Counted from the stretch's first letter, positions 7,868 through 16,759 are shown. The stretch: DNA of 64,000 bases from Erythrobacter litoralis HTCC2594 (GCF_000013005.1 NC_007722.1:501501-565500); one strand, 5' to 3'. The notes: generated from the sequence alone by a model not told the origin. Made by a program: numbers and translations.

Positions 7868-9439
7868 ATGCGCGGCACCCCCTGTCTCCTGCGTCGCCCC
7901 GGACATCGAACCGGGGCCCCGCTTCTTTCCGGCGCAACGCTCAAGGCAGCGGGACCCCGGATCAAGTCCGGGGTGACGGCTCTTCTTTTGACTGGTTTTG
8001 GCGCCACCCCCGCCCACGCCGCAACCGGCGAGGCGGTGAACCCCTGGGTCGCGCTGGCATACCTCGTTGCGGGCGTGTTCTTCATTCTCGCGCTGCGCGG
8101 GCTGTCCAGCCCTGCGACGAGCCGCGCGGGCAATCGTTTCGGCATGGTCGGGATGCTGCTGGCGGTGGTGACGACGCTCGTCACACACGACATCGCCAAT
8201 ATCGTCGAGATCGGCATTGCGATCCTGATTGGCGGGATCGTCGGCTTCACCATCGCTCGTCGCATCGCCATGACCGCGATGCCGGAACTGGTCGCGGCCT
8301 TCCACTCGCTGGTCGGCATGGCGGCGGTACTGGTCGGCTGGGCGGCCTATCTCAACCCCGGCGCCTTCGGGTTGCTGGTGGGTGACAGCATAGGCGCGGT
8401 CAGCAAGATCGAGATGGGGCTGGGCATCGGCATCGGCGCGATCACCTTCTCGGGTTCGGTCATCGCTTTCGCCAAGCTATCCGGCAAGATGAGCGGCGCG
8501 CCGATCCTGCTGCCTGCGCGGCATGTCATCAACCTTGGCGTCCTTGCGGCCATCATCATACTGACGGGGCTCTTCGCGATGGCGCAGGGTCCGGCGGAGA
8601 CGCTGCCCTATATCGTCGCCATCACCGTGCTGGCTTTCGCCATCGGCTTCCTGCTGATCATCCCGATCGGCGGGGCGGACATGCCGGTCGTGGTGTCGAT
8701 GCTGAACAGCTATTCGGGCTGGGCCGCGGCGGCGATGGGCTTCACGCTCGGCAATACGGCGATGATCATCACCGGGGCGCTGGTTGGCTCTTCGGGCGCG
8801 ATCCTCAGCTACATCATGTGCCGCGCTATGAACCGCAGCTTCATCAGCGTCATCGCGGGCGGCTTCGGTGCGGACGACAGCGCGGGTGGCAGCGAAGCGC
8901 GCGAGCAGCGGCCTTACAAGCAGGGCAGCGCGGACGACGCCGCTTTCATGCTCGAACAGGCCGAGAAGGTCATCATCATCCCCGGCTACGGCATGGCGGT
9001 GGCGCAGGCGCAGCACGCCCTGCGCGAAATGGCCGACCTGCTGGAGGCCAAGGGCGTCGAGGTCAAATACGCCATCCACCCCGTCGCGGGCCGCATGCCC
9101 GGCCACATGAACGTGCTTTTGGCCGAAGCCAGCGTGCCCTACGAAAACGTGTTCGAATTGGAGGACATCAACTCGGAATTCGCGCAGGCCGATGTAGCCT
9201 TTATCATCGGCGCGAACGACGTGGTGAACCCGGCGGCCAAAACCGACAAGAGCTCGCCGATCTACGGCATGCCCGTGTTCGACGTCGACAAGGCCAAGCA
9301 GGTCTTTTTCATCAAGCGCAGCATGGGCGGGGTCGGCTATGCCGGGGTCGATAACGACGTCTTCTACATGGACCAGACCATGATGTTGCTGTCCGACGCC
9401 AAAAAGATGGTCGAGGAAATCAACAAGGCGCTCGACTAG
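7868..9439 (+). CDS. pntB: NAD(P) transhydrogenase subunit beta
   Basis: The NADP(H)-binding, membrane-spanning beta subunit. About nine hydrophobic helices are followed by the soluble domain III, with GYGMAVAQAQ, PVAGRMPGHMNVLLAEA and GANDVVNPAA. The ATG at 7868 follows AAGGAG and pntAB. Its first about 40 residues are unusual: an 87-bp palindromic repeat (7892-7978) is read through in frame. It is followed by a signal-peptide-like stretch (TALLLTGFGATPAHAA) before the normal N-terminus (NPWVALAYLVAG). A GTG at 7973, at the edge of the repeat, is a possible alternative start giving just this signal-like segment, but I see no good ribosome binding site for it. Confidence 0.93.
   Translation: MRGTPCLLRRPGHRTGAPLLSGATLKAAGPRIKSGVTALLLTGFGATPAHAATGEAVNPWVALAYLVAGVFFILALRGLSSPATSRAGNRFGMVGMLLAVVTTLVTHDIANIVEIGIAILIGGIVGFTIARRIAMTAMPELVAAFHSLVGMAAVLVGWAAYLNPGAFGLLVGDSIGAVSKIEMGLGIGIGAITFSGSVIAFAKLSGKMSGAPILLPARHVINLGVLAAIIILTGLFAMAQGPAETLPYIVAITVLAFAIGFLLIIPIGGADMPVVVSMLNSYSGWAAAAMGFTLGNTAMIITGALVGSSGAILSYIMCRAMNRSFISVIAGGFGADDSAGGSEAREQRPYKQGSADDAAFMLEQAEKVIIIPGYGMAVAQAQHALREMADLLEAKGVEVKYAIHPVAGRMPGHMNVLLAEASVPYENVFELEDINSEFAQADVAFIIGANDVVNPAAKTDKSSPIYGMPVFDVDKAKQVFFIKRSMGGVGYAGVDNDVFYMDQTMMLLSDAKKMVEEINKALD
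7892..7978. repeat. Palindromic repeat inside the pntB 5' coding region (type B)
   Basis: Two arms of about 30 bp (7892-7922 and 7949-7978) are inverted copies of each other with about 80 percent match. Each arm is itself a small palindrome of the CCCCGGA...TCCGGGG kind. The unit is 87 bp, exactly 29 codons, and it contains no stop in the pntB frame. The arm core resembles a repeat seen widely between genes in alphaproteobacteria, from memory of the family. Here it lies between the ATG and the signal-like segment of pntB. Confidence 0.8.
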
Positions 9440-9777
9440 TGCGCAGCTTCGCGGCGGCGATTTGCGCCGCGCTGCTCCTCACAGGCTGCGTCGAGAAAAT
9501 CGCCGAGAACCGTGTCGAGAACGCCTTGCTCAAGGCCGGTCTGTCGCAGCGCAATTCCGCCTGCATGGCCGAGCGTATGGTCGACCGGCTGACGATTGCG
9601 CAATTGCGCAAGCTCGAGGCGTTGCGCGGCAAGCCGGGGGAGCCGATCAAGCCGCGCACCCTGCGCCAGTTCGTCGACCGGGTGCGCGCCGTCGGCGATA
9701 ATGAAGTGTTGGCGGTGACCTCCACCTCGGCGGCGCTGTGCGCGACCGGGCTGGCCAACGAAGCGCGGCGCGACTGA
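9439..9777 (+). CDS. Small lipoprotein of unknown function
   Basis: A 112-aa protein I do not recognise. It begins with a signal peptide and lipobox (ALLLTGC) and has no other motif I can name; two further Cys residues in the mature part could form a disulfide. It starts at GTG 9439, overlapping the last base of the pntB stop codon, so it is almost certainly translated from the pnt transcript. Confidence 0.65.
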   Translation: MRSFAAAICAALLLTGCVEKIAENRVENALLKAGLSQRNSACMAERMVDRLTIAQLRKLEALRGKPGEPIKPRTLRQFVDRVRAVGDNEVLAVTSTSAALCATGLANEARRD

Positions 9778-9834
9778 GCGCTTGCATTCCCTCCCGCGCA
9801 CGGCACTATGCACGGCGAAAAGGGAGAGGAATTC

Positions 9835-11040
9835 ATGACGCGTTTCCTGATCGGCGCTGCGTCGCTGGCGCTTGCGACACCGGCCTGGGCCGAAACCATC
9901 ACCGTGGAAGCGGGCGAGGGCGCGCAGGAACGCCTGCAGGAAGCGCTGATCCTCGCCGAGCCGGGCGACGAGATCGTGCTGGGTGTCGGGCGCTTCATGC
10001 TGACCGACGGGCTCAGCCTCGATGTCGACGGTGTGACCGTGCGCGGCGCAGGAATGGACGCGACCGTCCTCGATTTCGGCGGCCAGCAGGGATCGGGCGA
10101 AGGCTTCCTCATCACCTCCGATGACGTAACGGTGCGCGACTTCGCGCTCGAGAACCCGAAGGGCGACGGGGTCAAGTCCAAGGGGGCGGACAATATCGTC
10201 TATTACCGCGTCCGCGTAACCTGGACCGACGGGCCAAAGGCCAGCAACGGAGCCTATGGCATCTACCCGGTGGAGAGCACCGGCGTGCTGGTCGATGGGG
10301 TGAAGGTTTCGGGCGCATCCGATGCCGGGATATACGTGGGCCAGTCCTCCAAGATCACGGTGCGCAATTCCATCGCCGAGGCCAACGTCGCAGGGATCGA
10401 GATCGAGAACAGCCGCGACGCGATCGTCGAGAACAACATTACCACCCGCAATACCGGCGGCATCCTGGTGTTCGACCTGCCGGACCTGCCGGTGATGGGC
10501 GGCGGCAACGTCATCATCCGGCGCAATCTCGTCGTCGCCAATGACGAGCCGAATTTCGCCCCGCCGGGCAATATCGTCGCCAGCGTACGCCGCGGCACGG
10601 GGATCCTCGTAATGGCGAACGAGGATGTCCTCATCGAAGGCAATATCGTGACCAACAATCCCACCGCGGGCGCGATGGTGATCGCCTACACCCAGCCCTT
10701 CGAGGACGAACGCTATAATCCTTATGCCCGCAACGTCGTGATCGGCAGCAATGTCTTCGCCGACAACGGCACGGACCCGCAGCTCGACGCTGCCGAGCAA
10801 TTGCTCGCAGCCTTCGGTGGCGCGCTGCCGCCGGTCCTGTGGGACGGGATCGCCGAGGGCGACACGGGCCTTCGCGTTGCGCCGCGCACCGGCGGCTGGA
10901 CGCTCGGCCTGAGCGAGCCGGGACAGGATCTCGCAAGCGGATCGCCCGCCCCGCTCGATGTGCCCGAGCCGCTCGGCGATACGCGGGACGATACGTCGAT
11001 CGGCGCGCCCGCAGCCCTATTGCAGCGGATCGTCCCGTGA
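9835..11040 (+). CDS. Exported parallel beta-helix protein (TIGR03805-like)
   Basis: A 401-aa secreted protein with a signal peptide (residues 1-19, ending TPAWA). The remainder is a right-handed parallel beta-helix with repeated turns such as GVTVRGAGMDATVLDF, DVTVRDFALENPKGDG, KITVRNSIAEAN, AGIEIENSRDAIVENNI and GILVMANEDVLIEGNIV. It matches what I know of the beta-helix family that travels with a diheme partner (TIGR03805/TIGR03806), and such a partner follows here with a GTGA overlap. The substrate, perhaps a polysaccharide, is unknown. The ATG at 9835 has AGGGAGAGGA upstream. Confidence 0.8.
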   Translation: MTRFLIGAASLALATPAWAETITVEAGEGAQERLQEALILAEPGDEIVLGVGRFMLTDGLSLDVDGVTVRGAGMDATVLDFGGQQGSGEGFLITSDDVTVRDFALENPKGDGVKSKGADNIVYYRVRVTWTDGPKASNGAYGIYPVESTGVLVDGVKVSGASDAGIYVGQSSKITVRNSIAEANVAGIEIENSRDAIVENNITTRNTGGILVFDLPDLPVMGGGNVIIRRNLVVANDEPNFAPPGNIVASVRRGTGILVMANEDVLIEGNIVTNNPTAGAMVIAYTQPFEDERYNPYARNVVIGSNVFADNGTDPQLDAAEQLLAAFGGALPPVLWDGIAEGDTGLRVAPRTGGWTLGLSEPGQDLASGSPAPLDVPEPLGDTRDDTSIGAPAALLQRIVP

Positions 11041-12056
11041 GGCACCGGCTCGCCTTGCTCGGCGCGGCGACGCTGGTCTTGGCGGGCTCGATCGTCGCCC
11101 GCGCCACGCCGCCGGCCGAAATGGTCGATATATCGCTGATCCTCGGCGACGAGCTGCCGAAATCGCTCGACGATTTCGCCTTCTTCGCCGATGTCCGCGC
11201 ACAGGCCCCCAACGCGGGCGTCGTGCCTTACGGACTCAATGTCCCGCTCTATTCCGACGGGGCCGAGAAGCTGCGCTTCCTGTATGTCCCCACCGGCCAG
11301 CAGATCGGTGCCAATGGCGAGGGATTGCTGCAGTTCCCGGTCGGCAGCGCGCTGATCAAGACATTTGCTTTCGGGGAGGGCACGGAGCGACGACTGATCG
11401 AAACGCGGGTCCTGCTGCATCGCGCCGATGGCTGGCTCGCCCTGCCCTACAGGTGGAACGAGGAGCAGACCGAAGCGCGGCTGGCGCTGGCGGGCGGGCG
11501 GCTGGCGATCACGCGGCCGGATGGCGAGGAAATAAGTTACCGCATCCCGAACAAGAACCAGTGCAAGGAATGCCATTCGGTCGATGGCGCGATCGTGCCG
11601 ATCGGGCCGAAGGGGCGCAATCTCTCCGGCGAGTGGCTGGGCGAGATTTACGAAGCCGGCCTGCTCGACGAGGTCAACGACGGGATGGATATGATGCCCA
11701 ACTGGGCCTCGCGCGACACCATGCCCGCCGCGCAGATGGCGCGCGCCTATCTCGATGTGAACTGCGCCCATTGCCATCGCCCCGGCGGCTCGGCTTCCAA
11801 TTCGGGCCTCGACCTGCGGCTCGAACAGCGCGATCCGATCAAGATCGGCATTCTCAAGCGGCCCGTGGCTGCCGGGCGCGGCTCCGGAGGGCATGAATTC
11901 GACATTGCGCCGGGCCATCCCGAACGTTCGATCCTGGTTCATCGCATGGGCAGCACCGAGCCCGGCGTGGCGATGCCGGAACTGGGCAAGTCGACCGTCG
12001 ATGAAGAGGCGCTGGAAGTGATCGAGCGCTGGATCGCGCAGATGGAAGCACCATGA
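11037..12056 (+). CDS. Exported diheme c-type protein (TIGR03806 / HNE_0200-like)
   Basis: A 339-aa protein with an N-terminal signal segment (LALLGAATLVLAGSIVARA). It has two CxxCH heme-attachment motifs: CKECH in the middle and CAHCH about 65 residues later. This is consistent with a periplasmic diheme protein. The GTG start at 11037 overlaps the stop of the beta-helix gene by 4 bp, and its own stop overlaps the next ATG by 4 bp. Pairing with a beta-helix protein is a conserved arrangement of this family. Reaction and electron partner are unknown. Confidence 0.78.
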   Translation: MRHRLALLGAATLVLAGSIVARATPPAEMVDISLILGDELPKSLDDFAFFADVRAQAPNAGVVPYGLNVPLYSDGAEKLRFLYVPTGQQIGANGEGLLQFPVGSALIKTFAFGEGTERRLIETRVLLHRADGWLALPYRWNEEQTEARLALAGGRLAITRPDGEEISYRIPNKNQCKECHSVDGAIVPIGPKGRNLSGEWLGEIYEAGLLDEVNDGMDMMPNWASRDTMPAAQMARAYLDVNCAHCHRPGGSASNSGLDLRLEQRDPIKIGILKRPVAAGRGSGGHEFDIAPGHPERSILVHRMGSTEPGVAMPELGKSTVDEEALEVIERWIAQMEAP

Positions 12057-13024
12057 AGCGACTGCTGAAGATCCTCGCGGTGATCGTCGCGCTGCTGGTC
12101 ATCGCATTCTTCATCCTGCGCACGCCCGATACCGATCCGGAAGAGATGCGGGCGAAATACGGCACCGCGCCGTCGCAATTCGTCACGCTCGCCAACGGGC
12201 AGGAACTGCATCTGCGCGACGAGGGGCCGCGCGACGCGATGCCGATCGTGCTGCTGCACGGCTCCAACGCCGATATGTCGACCTGGCAGCCATGGGCAGA
12301 GGCGCTGCGCAATGATTATCGCGTGATCCGCTTCGACCAGATCGGCCACGGTCTGACCGGCGCGGCCTTCGACGAGGATTATTCGGGCGACCGTTTCATC
12401 GAAAGCGTGCATCTGGTGGCCGACAGGCTGGACCTCGACCGGTTCGTGCTGGCGGGCAATTCGATGGGCGGCGGGATCGCCATGGGCTTCGCCATGCGCC
12501 ATCCGGAGCGGCTTTCGGGCCTCGTGCTGGTCGATGCCGGCGGTGCCCCGATCCGGCGCGAGGGCGGGGGCAATCTCGCCTTCACGCTGGCGCAGATGCC
12601 GGTGGTCGGCAACGTGATGAGTGCAATGCTGCCCCGCTCGATCGTCGAGCGCAGCCTGAAGCAAAGCGTCAGCAAGACCGAAATCGTCGATGACGCCATG
12701 GTCGATCGCTATTTCGACATGGCACGCTATCCCGGCAATCGCGCCGCCACCCGCGCACGTTTCTCGCAGGAGCGGGTGCCCTTCGAAGCCGAGCAGGTAG
12801 CCAGGGTCACTGTCCCGACGCTGGTCATGTGGGGCGAGGAAGACAGCCTGATCCCCTATACCGCCGCCGGATGGTTCATGGAGCACCTGCCCAATGCGAC
12901 GCTCGCCAACTATCCGGGGATAGGTCATCTGCCGCAGGAGGAAGCGCCCGAGCGGTCGGTGGCCGACCTGAAGGCATGGCTCGCAGGTATAGCGGGCAAC
13001 GAACCAGCGATCGAGCCCGCTTAG
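12053..13024 (+). CDS. Membrane-anchored alpha/beta hydrolase
   Basis: A 323-aa hydrolase with an N-terminal membrane anchor (residues 5-22). It has the oxyanion segment LLHGSNADMSTW, the nucleophile elbow GNSMGG (Ser), an acid at GEEDSLIP and a His at GIGHLPQEE. The active site should face the periplasm. The ATG overlaps the previous stop (ATGA), making it the third member of a coupled operon with the beta-helix and diheme proteins. An esterase or lactonase role on the same substrate is an inference from position only. Confidence 0.85.
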   Translation: MKRLLKILAVIVALLVIAFFILRTPDTDPEEMRAKYGTAPSQFVTLANGQELHLRDEGPRDAMPIVLLHGSNADMSTWQPWAEALRNDYRVIRFDQIGHGLTGAAFDEDYSGDRFIESVHLVADRLDLDRFVLAGNSMGGGIAMGFAMRHPERLSGLVLVDAGGAPIRREGGGNLAFTLAQMPVVGNVMSAMLPRSIVERSLKQSVSKTEIVDDAMVDRYFDMARYPGNRAATRARFSQERVPFEAEQVARVTVPTLVMWGEEDSLIPYTAAGWFMEHLPNATLANYPGIGHLPQEEAPERSVADLKAWLAGIAGNEPAIEPA

Positions 13025-13127
13025 AGGCTGGCGGATAACCCGCTCACGCGCTTGCGAAACTTGGCGCCGCCTCTAGAAACGGCCGGAACACGCTCTCGTT
13101 TGGAGCGAGGCCATTGGGGGTGATGCG

Positions 13128-13820
13128 GTGCGCAAGCTGGGAATGATCGGGGGGATGAGCTGGATCTCGACCCGTACCTATTACGAATACATCAACCAGC
13201 TGATGCAGAAACGCTGCGGACCCAAGGCGAGCGCGCCGCTATTGATCGACAGTCTCGATTATCGCGACTTCACCGCTCTGGACACAGAGGCCGACTGGGA
13301 TCGTGCGACCGGCCTGCTGATCGATTCCGCCAGGCGCCTCGAACAGGCCGGGGCCGAGGGTATCGTGATCACCGCCAATGCGATGCACCGGGTGTACGAC
13401 AAGCTTGTCGACGCCGTGTCGATCGAGGTGCTGCACATCGCCGATTCCACCGGCGAGCGCATGCAGGCCAAGGGGGCCAGCGATGCCGCGATCCTCGGCA
13501 CCAAGGCGGTGATGACGGAAAGCTTCTTTCGCAAGCGGCTGGTTTCGCACGGCGTCGACCTGCTCCCGCCCGAGATGGCCCATGCCGAACAGCTCGAACG
13601 GCTAATTTCCCAAGAGCTGAAACTCGGCAAGAAGACCCGCGATGCCGAGCGCACGCTCAAGTCGATGATTACCTGGTACGAACAGCATGGCGCCAAGGCG
13701 ATCGTGCTCGCCTGTACCGAGCTGGAGCTGGTCGTCGACATCGATGCGAACGTGCTGCCGATCTACGACACGGCGCGCATCCATTGCGAAGCGGCGATCG
13801 AGTGGATCGATTGCAGCTGA
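13128..13820 (+). CDS. Aspartate/glutamate racemase family protein
   Basis: A 230-aa member of the Asp/Glu racemase superfamily, similar in length to E. coli YgeA. The N-terminal MIGGMSWIST phosphate/substrate loop and the second catalytic Cys (LACTELEL, Cys196) are present. At the first catalytic position the sequence reads ITANAMH, with Ala at residue 83, where the family has Cys or, in E. coli, Thr. Two-base racemisation may therefore be lost. The start is the GTG at 13128, as the ATG at 13123 is in another frame that stops at once. It stands alone, followed by the dGTPase gene. Confidence 0.85.
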   Translation: MRKLGMIGGMSWISTRTYYEYINQLMQKRCGPKASAPLLIDSLDYRDFTALDTEADWDRATGLLIDSARRLEQAGAEGIVITANAMHRVYDKLVDAVSIEVLHIADSTGERMQAKGASDAAILGTKAVMTESFFRKRLVSHGVDLLPPEMAHAEQLERLISQELKLGKKTRDAERTLKSMITWYEQHGAKAIVLACTELELVVDIDANVLPIYDTARIHCEAAIEWIDCS

Positions 13821-13912
13821 CACCGGGATCCGGATCGACCACTGCACTTTCTCCGTGTTGCCCGATTGTTCCCGTTGTCGCCGTTTGCGGGCGCTTCTAA
13901 GCCTTCCGGCAT

Positions 13913-15073
13913 ATGTCGCGCTCCCACCTCGCATCGGATCCGGCCGCCAGTCGCGGACGTGAATTCGCGCACCAGCAGAGCGAGACGCGCGGTCCGCGCA
14001 GCGCCTTCCAGCGCGACCGCGACCGGATCATCCATTCGATTGCGTTCCGGCGGCTCAAGTCGAAGACGCAGGTCTTCGTCGCGCCCGACGGCGACCATTA
14101 TCGCACCCGGCTGACGCACAGCCTCGAGGTGGCGCAGATCGGCCGCGTCATCGCCCGCGCGCTGGGGCTGGACGAGGACCTGACCGAAGCGCTGTGCCTC
14201 GCGCATGATATCGGCCACCCGCCCTTCGGCCATGCCGGGGAAAGAGCGCTCCACGATGCCAGCTCGCGTCAGGGCGGGTTCGACCACAATGCCCAGACCC
14301 TGCGCACGCTGATGCGGCTGGAGAGCCCCTATCCCTCGCATGACGGCCTCAACCTGAGCTGGGAGGTTCTCGAAGGCCTCGCCAAGCACAACGGCCCGGT
14401 TGCCGAGCCGCATCCCGCGCTGGGCGAGCTCGATACGGCGTTTCCGCTCGATCTCGGGCAATGGGGTTCGCTCGAAGCGCAAGTCGCGGCGGTGGCGGAC
14501 GACATCGCCTACGACAATCACGATATCGACGACGGCCTGCGTGCCGGCATCCTCGATTTCGACGATCTCCTGACGCTCGATTTTCTCGCCGACCTGTGGC
14601 GCGACATCGAAGAGCGGTATCCCGGCGTGCCGCACGAGCGGCTGCGGCGTGAACTGGTGCGCAGCCAGATCGGGTTGATGGTCAACGATGTCATTATGCA
14701 TACCCGGTCTTCGACCGAGGGAATGGAGAGCATCGACGACGTGCGCGGCGCGGCGCGCATGCTGGGCGGCTTTTCGCCCGAAATGTTCGAGCAGGAGCGC
14801 GCGCTCAAAAAATTCATGTACGACCGGCTGTATTACCATCCGCAGCAGGTCGCGGCGGGAGAGAAGGCGAGGGAAGTAATCTCGCGGCTCTACGCCGCCT
14901 ACGACCAGGATCCTGAACTGATGGGCGGAGGCTGGTCTTCCGACATTCCGCAACAAGCGGCCGAGCGCAGTCGCCACATCGTCGACTACATCGCCGGGAT
15001 GACCGATCACTTCGCGCTCGAGCAATGCCGCCAGATCTACGGCAAGGCGCCGAGCGGCCTTGGCACCGTCTAG
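13913..15073 (+). CDS. dgt: Deoxyguanosinetriphosphate triphosphohydrolase-like protein
   Basis: A 386-aa HD-domain hydrolase expected to cleave dNTPs to deoxynucleoside and tripolyphosphate in nucleotide pool control. The HD metal site is complete: [15 protein letters not shown] supplies the first His, [14 protein letters not shown] the His-Asp pair, and [13 protein letters not shown] the distal Asp. Length fits the shorter dGTPase-like class. The ATG at 13913 is the first start with a full-length N-terminus. It appears monocistronic. Confidence 0.92.
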   Translation: MSRSHLASDPAASRGREFAHQQSETRGPRSAFQRDRDRIIHSIAFRRLKSKTQVFVAPDGDHYRTRLTHSLEVAQIGRVIARALGLDEDLTEALCLAHDIGHPPFGHAGERALHDASSRQGGFDHNAQTLRTLMRLESPYPSHDGLNLSWEVLEGLAKHNGPVAEPHPALGELDTAFPLDLGQWGSLEAQVAAVADDIAYDNHDIDDGLRAGILDFDDLLTLDFLADLWRDIEERYPGVPHERLRRELVRSQIGLMVNDVIMHTRSSTEGMESIDDVRGAARMLGGFSPEMFEQERALKKFMYDRLYYHPQQVAAGEKAREVISRLYAAYDQDPELMGGGWSSDIPQQAAERSRHIVDYIAGMTDHFALEQCRQIYGKAPSGLGTV

Positions 15074-15174
15074 CCTCCGGCCAGCGCATATTCGGCACAA
15101 AGCTGCCCTGCGCCCATGGATTCGGTTGTCCAAGCCCCCTAACAGCGTGGCACGCAGAGGGTAGAACACGTCGC

Positions 15175-15873
15175 ATGTCCACACGCACCCGCATCGCCCT
15201 GGTCGGCGCGACCGGTCTGATCGGCCAGGAAATCCTGCAGCTTTCGGTCGGGCGCGAAGACTTGCGCATCGTCGGCGTTGCGCGGCGCGAGGTGCCGTTG
15301 CCGGAAGGCGCGCGCATGGAAGTGTTCGTGGCCGAACCGGCCAAGTGGGGCGAGGTTTTCGAAGCCGTCCGCCCCGATGCAGTGATCTGCGCGCTGGGGA
15401 CCACGATCCGCAAGGTCGGCGGCGACAAACAGGCTTTTCGCGCGGTCGACCATGATCTCGTGCTCGACACCGCGCGCGCTGCGGTCGACGCGGGAGTGGA
15501 GCGGTTTCTTTCCGTATCGTCAGTCGGCGCGGACCGGCATTCGAAGAACTTCTACCTGTCGGTCAAGGGCGAAACAGAAGCGGATCTGACCAAGGTCGGC
15601 TTCAAGCGGCTCGATATCCTGCGGCCGGGCCTGCTTCGCGGTGCGCGCAACGGTGACATGCGTCCTGCCGAAAAGCTGGGCATGCTCGCCAGTCCGCTGG
15701 TCGACCTGTTCCTGCACGGCAATGCCCGCCGCTATCGTTCGGTCAGAGCGAGCCAGGTGGCGGAGGCCGCATTGGCGCTGGCGATGCGCAAGACGCAGGG
15801 TCGCTTCGTCCATGATTACGACGCGATCCAGCGCGCGGCCAGAATGCTGCCCGCGCCGCTGGTGGAGGATTAG
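15175..15873 (+). CDS. NAD(P)H-binding oxidoreductase (TIP30/HTATIP2-like SDR)
   Basis: A 232-aa atypical SDR with the glycine motif GATGLIGQEI at the N-terminus and the SVSSVGAD / FYLSVKGETEADL pattern with a Tyr-x-x-x-Lys-like pair. This is typical of NAD(P)-binding proteins annotated as NAD-dependent epimerase or HTATIP2-like. The ATG at 15175 is chosen since the frame upstream has no homology-like content. It lies 15 bp before the ABA4-like gene, so both are likely in one transcript. Substrate unknown. Confidence 0.85.
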   Translation: MSTRTRIALVGATGLIGQEILQLSVGREDLRIVGVARREVPLPEGARMEVFVAEPAKWGEVFEAVRPDAVICALGTTIRKVGGDKQAFRAVDHDLVLDTARAAVDAGVERFLSVSSVGADRHSKNFYLSVKGETEADLTKVGFKRLDILRPGLLRGARNGDMRPAEKLGMLASPLVDLFLHGNARRYRSVRASQVAEAALALAMRKTQGRFVHDYDAIQRAARMLPAPLVED

Positions 15874-15888
15874 AGGGGAACAGGCGCG

Positions 15889-16338
15889 ATGTGGGACACG
15901 ATTTTCAGCATCAACACGGCGATCGCCATGATCGGCTGGGCGATCCTGCTGTTCGCGCCGCGCCGCGAATTGCCGATGACGGTCGTCCTCTATCTCGGCG
16001 TGGCTCTGCTGTGTTTGGTCTATTCGGTCGGGCTGGTCGGGATAGTGACAGGGCTGTTCGACCCCGTCGGCCCGGCTGATGCGGCGGTCGACTTTACCAC
16101 CATCGACGGTGTGCAGACGATCTTCGCCTCGCGCGGCGGAGTCACGGTCGGCTGGACCCACTATCTGGCGTTCGATCTTTTTGCGGGGCTGTGGATCGCC
16201 CGCGATGCCGATGCGAAGAACGTCTCCCGCTGGATCCAAGCGCCGATCCTGCTGGCGACCTTCATGGCAGGGCCGCTCGGCCTGCTGATCTGGCTGGTCC
16301 TGCGCGAGACGCGACGGGCCCCGCGCCGGGCGGATTAA
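15889..16338 (+). CDS. ABA4-like membrane protein
   Basis: A 149-aa inner-membrane protein with about four hydrophobic helices. It has the family pattern VTVGWTHYLAFDLFAGLWIARDA and a C-terminal MAGPLGLLIWLVLRE. This matches the ABA4-like family (DUF4281), named after the plant protein needed for neoxanthin synthesis. Many carotenoid-producing alphaproteobacteria carry one, but a bacterial role is unproven. It follows the NAD(P)-binding gene by 15 bp, and its 3' end overlaps the convergent entericidin gene by 4 bp. Confidence 0.82.
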   Translation: MWDTIFSINTAIAMIGWAILLFAPRRELPMTVVLYLGVALLCLVYSVGLVGIVTGLFDPVGPADAAVDFTTIDGVQTIFASRGGVTVGWTHYLAFDLFAGLWIARDADAKNVSRWIQAPILLATFMAGPLGLLIWLVLRETRRAPRRAD

Positions 16339-16466
16339 TCGATGACCTCTTCACCGGCTTCGCCGACCGACTGGATATCGCGGCCGAGGCCCTTGACGGT
16401 GTTGCAGGCGGTCGCCGTCAATGAGAGGGCGACGATGCCGAGAGCGAGAAGCGTTTTGCGCGCCAT
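16335..16466 (-). CDS. Entericidin-like small lipoprotein (copy 1)
   Basis: A 43-aa lipoprotein with signal peptide and lipobox (SLTATAC) and the entericidin core CNTVKGLGRDIQSVGEAG. Entericidin A/B proteins are small envelope lipoproteins linked to stationary-phase lysis or stress. It is nearly identical in layout to a second copy 165 bp upstream (16631-16759), so the pair is a tandem duplication. It is too short for most gene finders. Its end overlaps the end of the ABA4-like gene by 4 bp. Confidence 0.85.
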   Translation of the reverse strand: MARKTLLALGIVALSLTATACNTVKGLGRDIQSVGEAGEEVID

Positions 16467-16557
16467 GGGCGTTTCCTTCTGAAACTAGCCAGACAGCTAG
16501 AGCGCAATGGATATGAACCTATCCTTGGCACGGCGCAATCCGCTTGCTTGGCGCAGC

Positions 16558-16608
16558 AAAAAGGCCGGACGGGGCGACTCTTGGTGGTTCGACGCGCCGT
16601 CCGGCCTT
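16558..16608 (-). terminator. Rho-independent terminator between the entericidin genes
   Basis: A perfect 12-bp stem, AAGGCCGGACGG (16561-16572) with its complement at 16597-16608. On the minus strand it is followed by a run of five T (16558-16562). It lies directly downstream of entericidin copy 2, so each copy probably has its own transcript. Confidence 0.75.
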
Positions 16609-16630
16609 CCTTTGCTATCCGCCGGATTGC

Positions 16631-16759
16631 CTAGATGACCCTGTCACCCGCTTCACCGACCGATTCGATATCCTGTCCGACGCCCTTCACGGTATTGCAG
16701 GCCGTCGCGGTAAGCGAGAGCGCGGCAATGCCGAGGGCGACTAGGGTCTTGCGAACCAT
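16631..16759 (-). CDS. Entericidin-like small lipoprotein (copy 2)
   Basis: A 42-aa lipoprotein with lipobox SLTATAC and the core CNTVKGVGQDIESVGEAG, differing from copy 1 at scattered positions only. GGAGAAG stands just before the ATG. A strong terminator follows it at 16558-16608. In E. coli the tandem pair works as antidote and toxin; whether the same holds here cannot be judged from sequence. Confidence 0.85.
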   Translation of the reverse strand: MVRKTLVALGIAALSLTATACNTVKGVGQDIESVGEAGDRVI

